A stretch of DNA of 64,000 nt from Magnolia sinica (Eukaryota > Streptophyta > Magnoliopsida > Magnoliales > Magnoliaceae), in contig NC_080584.1 in assembly GCF_029962835.1 (NCBI RefSeq), positions 77,528,862 through 77,592,861 of the forward strand, written 5' to 3'. Shown one piece after another: positions 10,381 to 22,185 of the stretch. The notes below the pieces were generated by a model. The model had not been told where the DNA came from. It searched no databases and worked only from the letters and a program-made list of their open reading frames with translations. Position numbers and translations under genes: made by a program. Within the stretch, counting starts at the first letter, position 1. Each line of letters starts with the position of its first letter.

Positions 10381-11841
10381 CAAAACTACAAGAATCAGAA
10401 GAGAGTAATAATAAGTTATTTACAGGGTATTTACAGGCCAGACGGAAAATAAAAAAGTCCCTTATTTTCTTGATCTTCAAATTAGGGAAAAATAACTTGC
10501 CAATAAGAGAGTTTTTCTCTCGAACACTAAATTAAGTTGTATAATTTAGTGGAGTGAAATGGTTTGTTTCTTTGGTTTTCTTGTTTGTAGTAAAGTGTGT
10601 TCTTTTAATCCAACTAATTATATGTTTTTGGCCATTAATGCTTTATTATTGAACATGCATGGAATCTATATGATAAGTCCAATGAATGAACTCTTGTGTG
10701 AAACTCGTGAATGGTTGGGCAATGGATTTCTTCAAATCACCCAGTGGGGATGTGACAAGGGGAACCACTATAACCCAGTCTGCATGTTTTGGCTTCGTAG
10801 GTGCTCGGTCGAGGGTTCAAGAAACTGATGCATAGGCGAGCTTTTTTGTTTTCCATTCCAAAACAAGATGAACACTTTACAGCAGGAACATTTTCGGGCA
10901 GGCCCACCGGCAAAATGGGGAGGGCCTTGTCAACCTTTCCGTGTCCCACGAGGATGCCCTCTCTTTTTTAGCTGATGGTATTCTCTTTGGGGTCGTTTGA
11001 ATACCTATAAAATCCTATATTTATAATCGGATTACATGGGTCCTTAGGATGGATGCATTTGCTTGCAAGTGTATTATAACGGGCTATAATGTAATTTAAA
11101 ACATAATAAAAAGGCATGTTCCAGATTATAGGTAACAAATTTATTTTTTGAAACTTTTCGGTGCATGGAAAATTCTAACTTTGACATTGGCACGTTCTCC
11201 TTCTTCCAACTATTACTGATGTAACAAGGGTCGTTCGCCAAATCATGAAATTCGAAGACTCAAAACCTATCGCAACAGTACCAATCAATTGATTTCACTC
11301 AAATGCACATCATAGGAACCCTAAATCCTTGAAGAGAAGTACTTACTAGGATACTAGCAGTTTCTCAATCAGGAAAAAGAAAACAATGGAAGAAAAATCT
11401 CCGTCATAATTGAAGATGGAAGAATCCCAATGCCAATCATCTCTTGCTATAAACTATTGCCGCAACCAAAATCCAAAACCACATTTTTCATGAGCATTAA
11501 TTACATGGAGCATGTTTATTATGGTCATCCAAAAGATATGCCAATCGAAATAAGAATAACCAATGATAGTCTAGCAATGATTAAAAACATATAATACTAA
11601 AATCAAGCAACTTTAAAGCTACACTAACAAAAATGAGGCTTGATCCTCAAATATAGCAATTATGCACAACATAAGGCTAGAATCTTTAGATTTTACTATA
11701 AGCGCACTCATGAAGCCAAAATTCTCTTATTTGACTATAGAGTATAAGATTGAGGCTAAAATCCTCAAATTTAACAATTAGCTTATCAAATGAGGCTTAC
11801 TCTGATTTTCTTTTGAAGCTCACATAGACATTCTAAGGTCA
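10381..11841. other. UGT 3' flank and intergenic DNA
   Basis: No gene recognised. Sequence is AT-rich. It ends at the left TSD (11842-11846) of the solo LTR. Confidence 0.5.
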
Positions 11842-11846
11842 CCCAT

Positions 11847-12570
11847 TGATGTAGAGCAGGTCGTGGACAGTTTCATGGTCAAGATGGATCAGAAAAGGCC
11901 TGGTCGACGACAGAAGTGATCCGTACCGTCGGACCTTAGATCTGGTGTATCTCGCAATCTGGAATGAGTTATCTGACGTATAATATATGATTTTAGGGTA
12001 GAACGAGCTACTTTAGCCAACCAACCATGCTACGCTGGGTTACGCAACCCGGAATTGCAAAAAACCCCCTGGATCGACGGTCGTTTCTCTGTTTTAATTT
12101 CGTTTTTACTATAAATAGTAAGTTTTAGTTTGATTATAACTCTTCATCCGTTGGGCTTTAGGAGTTGCGCCCAACGTCAAAAGAGCCTGGAATAATTAGG
12201 AGAATGGTTTGATAAAGCCAAATAGGACACTTACTATTTTTGGCCGAAAATCTTGCGCACTAGTAGACATCACGACCATCTATAAATAGTAAGTTTACTA
12301 TTTATAGTAAGTTACGAATTCTAGGAGTTTTAGTCGTAGTTTGATTCTGATTTCTTTCCCATTGCTTGGTTCCCCTATTTAAAGGGTTGTGAACTCATTT
12401 TTATTCATTCATTAATCAATTTCGAATTTATTAGAATTTATTTCTATTTTCTGCTTTCTTTCCTCGTGGATTCGAGAAGTCTCTTTGAGGAGTCCAGAGA
12501 AGTTCCGTGGATTCAGAATAGTTATCCTCTTGAGGAAGACGGTGCTCGACCTCACGTCCTCCCTGCGTCA
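11847..12570 (+). repeat. Solo LTR, 724 bp, TSD cccat
   Basis: Starts TGATGTAGAGC and ends CTGCGTCA, the TG..CA ends of an LTR. It is flanked by a perfect 5-bp direct repeat, cccat, at 11842-11846 and 12571-12575. A TATA-like tatttaaag lies at about 12376. No internal retroelement sequence adjoins it, so it is a solo LTR left by LTR-LTR recombination. The parent superfamily cannot be told from the LTR alone. Confidence 0.8.
12281..12308. promoter_or_regulatory. Perfect hairpin inside the solo LTR
   Basis: A 12-bp inverted repeat (ctataaatagta and its complement) encloses a 4-base loop upstream of the LTR TATA-like box. The same ctataaatagtaagttt word occurs alone at about 12110. It may be part of the LTR promoter/enhancer. 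Confidence 0.5.
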
Positions 12571-12575
12571 CCCAT

Positions 12576-13217
12576 CAATCATCACAATCCACTTGGGTGT
12601 GAATTTCTTAGGACCCAGACTACGTTCAAGAGAGAAAATGACTTTCCTATATGCATTTCACTTAGGTGAATTCTTAGTTGGAGATCCATGTTCGGTAGAT
12701 GATTTATCTATGTGAGTCCTACCTTAATTATCATTGTCCTTTATTATAATTTTTCTTATTTTTCTTATTAAGGCAGATAATTAGTTTCAACAACACTTTC
12801 ATACGACTGGGCTTTTTAGGAATGATTAAAACCATGCCTTTTTTTCTGGAGATCCTTCAGGAATTCTTCTCCATTGGTGTGTCAATTTCTTATTCATAAT
12901 ATATTTACTACTTTGGTTTGTGAATGAGGTGGATTGGGCCCTATTTAAGATTGAGCATTCAAATTTAAAGTGCCTAAATCTCTATAAACATGGCACACAA
13001 GAGAGGCTCTTGAGCTACTTCCCAAAGTAAATGAGTCTGTTTGGATTACCAGAGGAGTAGAGGTAGAGGCAAAGATCTGAGTATCAAGTGCAAATGCTCT
13101 ATTGTCTCCAATAGGCTTACCCACATTACATTTATATATTTGTTTATGTTATTGGAAAACCTTATGTAACGCCCATTTTTTAAAGTAAAATAAAATTATT
13201 ATTTTTTTTGAAAATTT

Positions 13218-13287
<70 letters not shown>

Positions 13288-13294
13288 CGTTGAT
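12576..13294. other. Intergenic stretch with TG/AG microsatellite
   Basis: No gene seen. A tgtaacgccc word at about 13164 resembles the start of a gypsy LTR, but no matching end was found. A compound microsatellite sits just before the next element. Confidence 0.45.
13221..13285. repeat. (TG)n(AG)n compound microsatellite
   Basis: About 16 TG units run directly into about 17 AG units, close to the left end of the inverted-LTR element. Confidence 0.95.
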
Positions 13295-13299
13295 CTCAT

Positions 13300-15653
13300 T
13301 GTTGAGGGTCGAATATTGTATATCAGACCCCGATTACTGCCTGATTTTACGTACACGATAATGCCTAATATTATAATTTAATCGTGTTTTTGTTGCAGGA
13401 TGTAATAAGGAGCTTTGATTGAAAAAGAGTATTAAAAGCATGGATTTAATGCTCCGAAGTCACCAGAGCAAGGAATGGACTCCAAGGGACCGAGATCGAT
13501 GGATAAACACGTCAGAGATTCGAGAAAATTGAGAAACTGAAGCTTAAGTGGCCTGAAAGTTAGTCAGAATGCAAGATCACAGGGTTTCCACCATCCACTC
13601 GCCTCGAAACTTCATACATGGCCTGAGGACCATAAATTAACCGTACACGTCAAATTTCAGCTATTAGATCCTTGTGGAAGTGGCCCAATAGAGAGATCAG
13701 CGGATAATAACCATTAAGAAAGCATCTTGGATATCCTTGGGAGATCTGGACCCAAACTGAACTGATGGAAAGAGCACGAAAAACGGTGGATATTTGTCAA
13801 ATTTCACTTCTTTTGGATGGTGCAATCAGGAGATACTGACGGCAGAAGATATAACAAAACAGAATGGCAAATCTGTAAATAGATGTGCCATGCATGGCTT
13901 ACGTGAAGCCCATTGTTTTTTTAAACAGTGAATGTTGTCCATACATTGGTTAAGCGTGTGGCCCACCCTGAAGTCAGATCTACTTTAAACTGGAAGCCAT
14001 GGGCTAACACTATGTATAGGAGCTGATGGAGGGAGTGGATCTACAAGAATGTCATCATAAGTGGGCCTCACCAATTTTTTGTACAAAACATGCAAATAGT
14101 AAAAAAAGTCCAGTGACGTACGTGCCTGTGATTGGGTTTTTACAGTGAGCTCCATCCATCATCCTTTTTCATGATCTGGACCGTCCAATGTGTCCTAGAG
14201 GGGTGGCTTGACCCTCTCGTAGGTGGAGGAATTATAGAAGATAGCATGAAGCGGATTTCAACCATTCAAACGGAGGACAGACGACTAGAAGATCTGGTAC
14301 CATGGGCCGCATCAAACTCGAGACCAATCAGCCTGTCCCGAACGGTTTTCCGAGGAGAACACAATGGACGTGGTGGATTTCTCGTCTGACACTGATTTTG
14401 GGCCCCACCATCGAAACAGCGCAAGTGCCATCCGCCATCCCTGTTTTAGCGCCGGACACTGGGCGTTCCTTTTTTGGCCATTGCACGATCATGGCAATGA
14501 TCGGATAGAAGATCTGATCCGTCCATCATGTAGCTCATTCAAAAACGTCCCAAGGGATGTTGATTTTACGGACAGATTGCAAGAAAAATGGGAGTTTGGA
14601 GGCTCCGAATTTGACTGCGTAAGGGTCATTCACGCCATCGACTTTCTAGTTCGGTGAACTGCTGTCCGTAAAGACCTCTTCCGCAGCCTATTTCTTTTGG
14701 GACTCCACAGCAGCTCCAAAGGAGTCCTTTCATCTTTAAAAAGGAGGAGACGTGCAGGAGAGAAGGGGTAATTTTCAGGCGGACGGTTGGAGCGTGTGGA
14801 AGGAAGCTTGGCGTGGGCAGCCGTGGAGGCCAAGAGAGAGGAAGAAACAAGGTGGACGTGACTGGAACGTGAGGCTGGAATAGGATTGAGATCTGGTTCT
14901 CTCTTTCCTTCTTGTTCTTTTCTTTCTCTTTTTATTTTTATTTTGTTACTTTGTTTAGCCCATTCATGTGTGGCTAATCCTCCTAGCTAGGGCTAAGAGG
15001 TGAAGCTTGTATTGAGATGGGAGACTCTATTTATTGATTTAATTATTTAATTGTGAATTAAACTTGATTGTGGTATAATTATTAAGGGATGTTTGTAGTT
15101 TTTAATGGTCTATTGTGACTGAAATTACAATGGGTCTGAGATAGCTTTGAGCATGTCCCTTTCTTTTTGTGTTTATGACGTCAGGAAGTCCTGTTGTTCA
15201 CCATCGTCTCATGGGCATGGTCGGATGACGGTACCCTTCCTAACTTTCATGCACTATTGATTGGTTGGTAATTAGTTTAATCCTGTTGTTTGCTTTGTCT
15301 CCTGGGCATGGTTAGATGATGGAATCCATTCTAATTCATATACCTTTCATCTCTTGAAAACCAGATCAAGTAAGTTCAGTTTAAATTTCATAATTCTTGA
15401 TGCAGGCATAAGATCTCCCTGATCCCTACAAGTGGATCCTCTGAATCCCTAGTTTCCTTCCTCTAAATTCCTTAAGTTATTAGATAATTATTCCACAATT
15501 ACTCCTTAAATTCTATTTGATTTAGATTGCATCTTAGGCTAGTTTTATTTCTAGTTAGTTTCAGGAAACGTACAAGTTTCAGTCCCTGTGGATTCGACCT
15601 CGGTCTTACCGAGTTTATTACTACATCACAACCCTATACTTGGGGAGTGAACA
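13300..15653 (+). repeat. Left LTR of the inverted-LTR element
   Basis: 2354 bp, starting TGTTGAGG and ending GAACA, followed by agtttt and then the primer-binding site. It matches the reverse complement of 19346-21700; in the parts compared the two differ by about one to two percent, so the element is young. A tttaaaaagg TATA-like word lies near 14733, followed by a pyrimidine-rich tract. The short open frames inside it are mirrored in the other copy and are not genes. Confidence 0.85.
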
Positions 15654-15659
15654 AGTTTT

Positions 15660-15677
15660 TGGCGCCGTTGCCGGGGA
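15660..15677 (+). other. Primer-binding site, tRNA-Asp type
   Basis: TGGCGCCGTTGCCGGGGA is complementary to the 3' end expected for tRNA-Asp and lies six bases after the left LTR. This primer is characteristic of the Tat/Athila branch of plant Ty3/gypsy elements. Confidence 0.85.
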
Positions 15678-16210
15678 CTGACGGTTACGTTTTTCTGAAA
15701 TTAATTAATTTTAGAATTAGGTTGGGATTAGGATTTTACTAACTTTAGGTTAAAGGTTTTTATTTTATTTTATTTTTAGAAACTAACCTGTTTTCCTGTT
15801 TTGTAGGTTCCTGAAATAACTTCTAAACTGGTAATCCCTTTCTAATTCCTCTACTTTTTCTATTTTTAGAATTAGTGTTTGAATTTTAGAAATTTTCTAA
15901 TTCTGGAACTTTCCTTTTTAGGAACTAACTTTCTATTTTTATTAACTTTCTAATTCTAACTCTTTTAGAATCTAACTTTGTTTCCTAATTTAGTTTTAGA
16001 AATTTCTACTTGTAGACTTTTTGTTTAAAAAAACTAACATTCCTTTAGAATTTTTAAATTTAGAAACTAATTTTTATTGTTTTCTTTTGCAGGATCTTAA
16101 TATAAGAATCTCTAGTCTGGTAACATCTTTCTAACTTCTCCTCTTACTTTATGTATTGTTATAGGATTTTTCTTTTTTTCTAGGATTAGACTCAGAGTTA
16201 GGGTTCTACC

Positions 16211-17992
16211 ATGGAAGCGTGGGTACGTGCATATGCCGAGATGGATAAGAGATATTGGGGAATGCCTGAGGGTTGTGGAATTCAACGTATACCTCAAGAT
16301 TCTTCTCCATCAAGAACAGACATTGAGAACCGACTAAAACGTTATGTTCCATCTGTTAATAGGGCCGTATATGATCGTAATTATGGAAACGAGGATTATT
16401 ATCAACCATCATATTCTCCCATGTATGATCAGTATGACTATTACCAGGGGAAACATCAAAATTTGGAAGATGAACCAACTATATGCTATAATGATTACCC
16501 TCTTGGATACCCTACCATTGATATCCAACCAGAAACAATCCAAGAGGCTCAGCGTCGCCTGGCCTATCTCACTGAAATGAGAAAATCGTTGGAAGTGCTT
16601 AATTCGCGCCTTGATAAGATAGAGGAGGCTCGGTTATCTCAACCACAATTCATTCCAGAAATACAATGCGAGAAAAGTGATCCTAACTCGCTTTGGAAGA
16701 ACTCCGGAATTACAAATGAGGAGTTGGATTCTATCAATGAGCCGATGGTTCAATGTCCCGCTGAGTTGATCTCAATGACTGTTCAAAGGAATGGTCAAGA
16801 TGCGTGGGTATCTTTCAAATACAGTGATGATGACACACTTTCCTCACATGACACACAGGATCTCAATGATGACGTAGAGGTTAGTTTTTTCAAACCTCAA
16901 CCGAACTTAGGTGTAGAATATGAGGAGAGCAACCCCATCCCAAGTGTGTACTGCACGGAATTAGACAATGATGCTTATTGGGATGATGATCATGAATATA
17001 CAGCCCAAAGTCCCCTAGAATCAATCTCAAGTTTGGTCCAGGTCAATGATCAAGACGTACATGAAGTGGTCGGTCATAATAAGCCACTCCCCTCACCTGA
17101 CATGTCTGATTTTAAGGTGGAGGATGAGCCCCTTACAATAGACCCTTCTAACTCTTGTGAAACATGTTTAGACCACTCCTCTGAATTAAATGATGATGTG
17201 ATTCGGGAGAAGGACGAGTTGCTTGCTACGACCTTGGAAATTGAAACCACTAAGTTGAGGCCACCATCTGAGCTGTACACGTTTGACAATTCAACACCTC
17301 GATTGAGTAGTTTCAATGAACAAAGTGATCACATCGATGCTTCCCCTATTGATTTTCAATCTATCTGTGCAGGGCTGGAGCAAGAGAGCACACCTCCGTT
17401 TACCTTTAAAGACAATGGATTCCTTGGGCAGATCATCACAAGTTTTAATGTGGAAAATGAGTCACCCTCAACTGAATGTCCCAACTCTTTTGATGATTGT
17501 TTGGCACACTTTGCAGATTCAAATGATCCCATGATAAGAGACATAGTGAATGCCTTGCAAGACAACATCTCGGTAGTCATCACTGACCTAGAGAACCCTT
17601 ACTTTGAAGCCCCTTCTTCCATAGATCCTGAATGTTTACCATTAAGGGAGGAGGAGCTGAAAATTGAGCCGAAGTTTGGAACTTCAGAATGTGTTGAGAC
17701 TACATCACTTTTTAAGAAGTTTTCTAAACTTTATTTACGTGTAGTCTCTAATTCACCATGGAGTACTAACGTTGAAACTTCTTCTGTCACAGGTGAATCG
17801 TATATATGTTGGATACCTCAAGCTATTCAATGGAAAATTTCTTATGAGGTACATAAGTCTCTCTGGAAAGTCATGCTCCAGGGCGCCCAAGCCTATTGCA
17901 AAAAGGGCTTTTGGATGATCTTGCTAAGGAACTTACTGAGAGACTTATCACGATATTGGCCGGAAGAGGACCCTTGCAGCATGATCGAGTAG
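16211..17992 (+). CDS. Unknown acidic ORF of the inverted-LTR element
   Basis: An uninterrupted 593-codon frame lies about 530 bases after the primer-binding site, where gag would be. I do not recognise it: there is no capsid domain, zinc knuckle or pol motif. The N-terminus has a Tyr-rich patch (about 55-80, NEDYYQPSYSPMYDQYDYYQ) and then a likely coiled coil (about 105-145, with QRRLAYLTEMRKSLEVLNSR). The rest is strongly acidic and Ser/Pro-rich. It appears built from repeats: LISMTVQRNGQDAW is echoed by SISSLVQVNDQDVH, and a module with PSNSCETCLDHSSELND is echoed by PNSFDDCLAHFADSND. The C-terminus turns basic and Trp-rich. Its intactness in a pol-less element may mean youth or a role in packaging. 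It could instead be a remnant of a captured gene. Confidence 0.5.
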   Translation: MEAWVRAYAEMDKRYWGMPEGCGIQRIPQDSSPSRTDIENRLKRYVPSVNRAVYDRNYGNEDYYQPSYSPMYDQYDYYQGKHQNLEDEPTICYNDYPLGYPTIDIQPETIQEAQRRLAYLTEMRKSLEVLNSRLDKIEEARLSQPQFIPEIQCEKSDPNSLWKNSGITNEELDSINEPMVQCPAELISMTVQRNGQDAWVSFKYSDDDTLSSHDTQDLNDDVEVSFFKPQPNLGVEYEESNPIPSVYCTELDNDAYWDDDHEYTAQSPLESISSLVQVNDQDVHEVVGHNKPLPSPDMSDFKVEDEPLTIDPSNSCETCLDHSSELNDDVIREKDELLATTLEIETTKLRPPSELYTFDNSTPRLSSFNEQSDHIDASPIDFQSICAGLEQESTPPFTFKDNGFLGQIITSFNVENESPSTECPNSFDDCLAHFADSNDPMIRDIVNALQDNISVVITDLENPYFEAPSSIDPECLPLREEELKIEPKFGTSECVETTSLFKKFSKLYLRVVSNSPWSTNVETSSVTGESYICWIPQAIQWKISYEVHKSLWKVMLQGAQAYCKKGFWMILLRNLLRDLSRYWPEEDPCSMIE

Positions 17993-18409
17993 TTTTTTCC
18001 TGCTTTCATAGGACTAGGGTAGTTTATTTTATGTTTTTTTAGGATAGATGGTAAACTTAGCGCTCCTGGCAGGCAACTTAGCTTTTCATTGCATTTTATT
18101 TTCTTAGTTCAATGTTTGTGGGTAACATTGCTGCAAACCCTCACGAGACTACAACTCGTCCACTAGGGGCAACCTAGGGGTTTAAAGGCTTGTTGCATAC
18201 GCTAAATGCAATCGAGAGTACCTGCGAAAGTGGTGTAGGTAGGATTTCATTTTTGTTATTTTTATTTTACTTCTGTTGGTTTCTCTCTTGTGCTGACCCG
18301 ATCTTACGTAGATATCTTTGGAAAGCCTTTTGATTCTTTCGTCCAGGTACTATCTTTCCATCACTCCTCTTATATTTTTGTTGTCCCATGTGCATTGCAT
18401 GCTTATTTC

Positions 18410-19336
18410 TTTTACATTGAGGACAATGTAGATTTTAGGTTGGGGGTGGGAGATTAGGTTTCCTAATCAGCATTTTCTTGGTCTTGAACAAAAATTGTGA
18501 AATTTTTCAAAAATCTTTTTCTGAAATTTTTATGAATCCGAAGTGATTTTGACAACCATCTTGGATTTAGAATTACAAGATGAGTGATGTTGGTAATTTA
18601 TGATTCTTAGATTCAGTTATTTATTATATTAGATTTCACAGTTAAGTTTGAAGTGTTAATCTCTGATTAGAAGTTGTAAACATTGATTGAGTTATGATCT
18701 CACATGTCACATCTCGCTTTCACATTAAGGTTTCAGTTTGATATTGAAGGATTTACTTGGTACTCACTAAGCTTGAAGGGAACCAACCTGAGAAATTGAA
18801 AGGATTGGGCAAATGGTTGACGCCATAGGTTTGCTCCCTATAGGTGTAGATTTAATTCGCTATGAATGATATGTGAAAATTTGGGTATACAGTTTTCATC
18901 ATAGGTTTGCTCCCTGTAGGTGAGGATTTGATTCCCCTTCTTGGCGTTACTTTTAATAGAAAAATCAAAAGCTGAAGGAATGAAAAGATGATCTGTGAGG
19001 CAAGTTTTGGTTATCATGAATCTTCTTATTGGTTACTAATGATATCCTGAAATAGAGAAGTGAACTTAATGATGATAAGCCGAGATTTCATTATACACTC
19101 ATGGTACTCATTGTTTAGAATTGTTCTAATTAATGCATAAATACTTTAAACTTGATTATGAACTTTATTGTGCGCTTGATTCCAGGAGGAAGTAATGCCC
19201 AACAGTCATGCATCTTAGAATTTTCGTATCTAGATTGCTTTTCAAAAATCACTTGAGTTCATAGAGATTGTCCTATAATTCTCGACTTATTTTTCGCATA
19301 CTTTGCTCGGGACTAGCAAAATGCTGGTTGGGGGTT
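18410..19336 (+). other. Gypsy-type 3' region with polypurine tract
   Basis: At about 18415-18452 stand acattgaggacaatgt and ggttgggggtggg, and at about 19312-19335 gggactagcaaaatgc and ggttggggg. These pairs are familiar from the 3' end of Tat/Athila elements, the last being the polypurine tract directly before the 3' LTR. Here the tract is followed by ttgcaaaaact and then by an LTR in the wrong orientation. Between them (18780-18960) a segment with the words cataggtttgctccctataggt occurs twice. Confidence 0.6.
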
Positions 19337-19345
19337 GCAAAAACT

Positions 19346-21700
19346 TGTTCACTCCCCAAGTATAGGGTTGTGATGTAGTAATAAACTCGGTAAGACCGAG
19401 GTCGAATCCACAGGGACTGAAACTTGTACGTTTCCTGAAACTAACTAGAAATAAAACTAGCCTAAGATGCAATCTAAATCAAATAGAATTTAAGGAGTAA
19501 TTGTGGAATAATTATCTAATAACTTAAGGAATTTAGAGGAAGGAAACTAGGGATTCAGAGGATCCACTTGTAGGGATCAGGGAGATCTTATGCCTGCATC
19601 AAGAATTATGAAATTTAAACTGAACTTACTTGATCTGGTTTTCAAGAGATGAAAGGTATATGAATTAGAATGGATTCCATCATCTAACCATGCCCAGGAG
19701 ACAAAGCAAACAACAGGATTAAACTAATTACCAACCAATCAATAGTGCATGAAAGTTAGGAAGGGTACCGTCATCCGACCATGCCCATGAGACGATGGTG
19801 AACAACAGAGCTTCCTGACGTCATAAACTTAAAAGGAAAGGAACATGCTCAAAGCTATCTCAGACCCATTGTAATTTCAGTCACAATAGACCATTAAAAA
19901 CTACAAACATTCCTTAATAATTATACCACAATCAAGTTTAATTCACAATTAAATAATTAAATCAATAAATAGAGTCTCCCATCTCAATACAAGCTTCACC
20001 TCTTAGCCCTAGCTAGGAGGATTAGCCACACATGAATGGGCTAAACAAAGTAACAAAATAAAAATAAAAAGAGAAAGAAAAGAACAAGAAGGAAAGAGAG
20101 AACCAGATCTCAATCCTATTCCAGCCTCACGTTCCAGCCACGTCCACCTTGTTTCTTCCTCTCTCTTGGCCTCCACGGCTGCCCACGCCAAGCTTCCTTC
20201 CACACGCTCCAGCCGTCCGCCTGAAAATTACCCCTTCTCTCCTGCACGTCTCCTCCTTTTTAAAGATGAAAGGACTCCTTTGGAGCTGCTGTGGAGTCCC
20301 AAAAGAAATAGGCTGCGGAAGAGGTCTTTACGCACAGCAGTTCACCGAACTGGAAAGTCGATGGCGTGAATGACCCTTACGCAGTCAAATTCGGAGCCTC
20401 CAAACTCCCATTTTCCTTGCAATCTGTCCGTAAAATCAACATCCCTTGGGACGTTTTTGAATGAGCTACATGATGGACGGATCAGATCTTCTATCCGATC
20501 ATTGCCATGATCGTGCAATGGCCAAAAAAGGAACGCCCAGTGTCCGGCGCTAAAACAGGGATGGCGGATGGCACTTGCGCTGTTTCGATGGTGGGGCCCA
20601 AAATCAGTGTCAGACGAGAAATCCACCACGTCCATTGTGTTCTCCTCGGAAAACCGTTCGGGACAGGCTGATTGGTCTCGAGTTTGATGCGGCCCATGGT
20701 ACCAGATCTTCTAGTCGTCTGTCCTCCGTTTGAATGGTTGAAATTCGCTTCATGCTATCTTCTATAATTCCTCCACTTAGGAGAGGGTCAAGCCACCCCT
20801 CTAGGACACATTGGACGGTCCAGATCATGAAAAAGGATGATGGATGGAGCTCACTGTAAAAACCCAATCACAGGCACTTACGTCACTGGACGTTTTTTTA
20901 CTATTTGCATGTTTTGTACAAAAAATTGGTGGGGCCCACTTATGATGACATTCTTGGAGATCCACTCCCTCCATCAGCTCCTATACATAGTGTTAGCCCA
21001 TGGCTTCCAGTTTAAAGTAGATCTGACTTCAGGGTGGGCCACACGCTTAACCAATGTATGGACAACATTCACCGTTTAAAAAAACAATGGGCTTCACGTA
21101 GGCCATGCATGGCACATTTATTTACAAATTTGTCATTCTGTTTTGTTATATCTTCTGCCGTCAGTATCTCCTGATTGCACCATCCAAAAGAAGTGAAATT
21201 TGACAAATATCCACCGTTTTTCGTGCTCTTTCCATCAGTTCAGTTTGGGTCCAGATCTCCCAAGGATGTCCAAGATGCTTTCTTAATGGTTATTATCCGC
21301 TGATCTCTCTATTGGGCCACTTCCACAAGGATCTAATAGCTGAAATTTGACGTGTACAGTTAATTTATGGTCCTCAGGCCATGTATGAAGTTTCGAGGCG
21401 AGTGGATGGTGGAAACCCTGTGATCTTGCATTCTGACTAACTTTCAGGCCACTTAAGCTTCAGTTTCTCAATTTTCTCGAATCTCTGACGTGTATATCCA
21501 TCGATCTCGGTCCCTTGGAGTCCATTCCTTGCTCTGGTGACTTCGGAGCATTAAATCCATGCTTTTAATACTCTTTTTCAATCAAAGCTCCTTATTACAT
21601 CCTGCAACAAAAACACGATTAAATTATAATATTAGGCATTATCGTGTACGTAAAATCAGGCAGTAATCGGGGTCTGATATACAATATTCGACCCTCAACA
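19346..21700 (-). repeat. Right LTR of the element, inverted
   Basis: 2355 bp, the reverse complement of 13300-15653, with its U5 end inside and its U3 start (TGTTGAGG on the minus strand) at 21700. The match to the left side continues eight bases past the LTR (agtttttg), up to the first bases of the primer-binding site, and then stops. Confidence 0.85.
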
Positions 21701-21705
21701 CTCAT

Positions 21706-22185
21706 CTCATCTCATCTCTTATCTTATCTCTCCTTATCCCAACTCTCCCTCATATCTCATAGTCTCCCAACAAACGCTCTCTCTTAAGGAGGGATTGCAT
21801 GAGAGCAGTCGTCCTACTAAGACTCAAAGAAAAGAAAGAAAATCGTATAAAAAAATGAGAGAAAGGCTTTTGGAAATCACTTAGGAATTCATTGTATACG
21901 TCTTCTCTTTGTTTTCTTTTTATATTAGTTTAATTTGGTAGTGATCTACACATTAGACAGATTGGATCAATTAGGAATTCATTGTATACGTCTAACTCAT
22001 TCAAATGGAAAGCTACACTGATGCGCATAGCTTTAGGGCTGATGTGTAGAGAGTGAGATTTTTTCGTGATGGACATCAATCGATATGATCTGTATAATTC
22101 ATGGGTTTTCTAAGAGTCAATCACATAATGATTTCAAGAATCAGACATATTCGATACCTCAATGGATTATATCGATCATAAATTT
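21706..22185. other. Intergenic, short direct repeat
   Basis: Begins with a ctcat and tctt low-complexity run. A direct repeat containing taggaattcattgtatacgt occurs at about 21883 and 21972. No gene seen. Confidence 0.45.

Larger units (their letters stand above)
13300..21700 (+). mobile_element. Non-autonomous gypsy-like retroelement with inverted LTRs
   Basis: Both ends are the same LTR, but in opposite orientation: both outer ends read TGTTGAGGGTCG going inward. The whole 8401-bp unit is flanked by a 5-bp direct repeat, ctcat (13295-13299 and 21701-21705), as for one integration event. The interior has, in order, a tRNA-Asp-type primer-binding site immediately after the left LTR, an unknown 593-codon ORF, and a 3' region with the acattgaggacaatgt, ggttgggggtggg and gggactagcaaaatgc words typical of Tat/Athila gypsy elements. 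There is no protease, reverse transcriptase or integrase, so it must have been mobilised in trans. The right-hand TSD lies in a short ctcat repeat, which weakens that evidence slightly. Orientation is given by the primer site and the ORF. Confidence 0.75.

Noticed and set aside
13164-13200. tgtaacgccc as the start of another LTR hosting the inverted-LTR element
   Set aside because: No complementary LTR end was found to the right of 21700.
14132-14850. Open frames of 60-97 codons in the left LTR, repeated in the right LTR
   Set aside because: They are mirrored in the inverted LTR simply because the LTRs are copies; they overlap on both strands and lack any domain.
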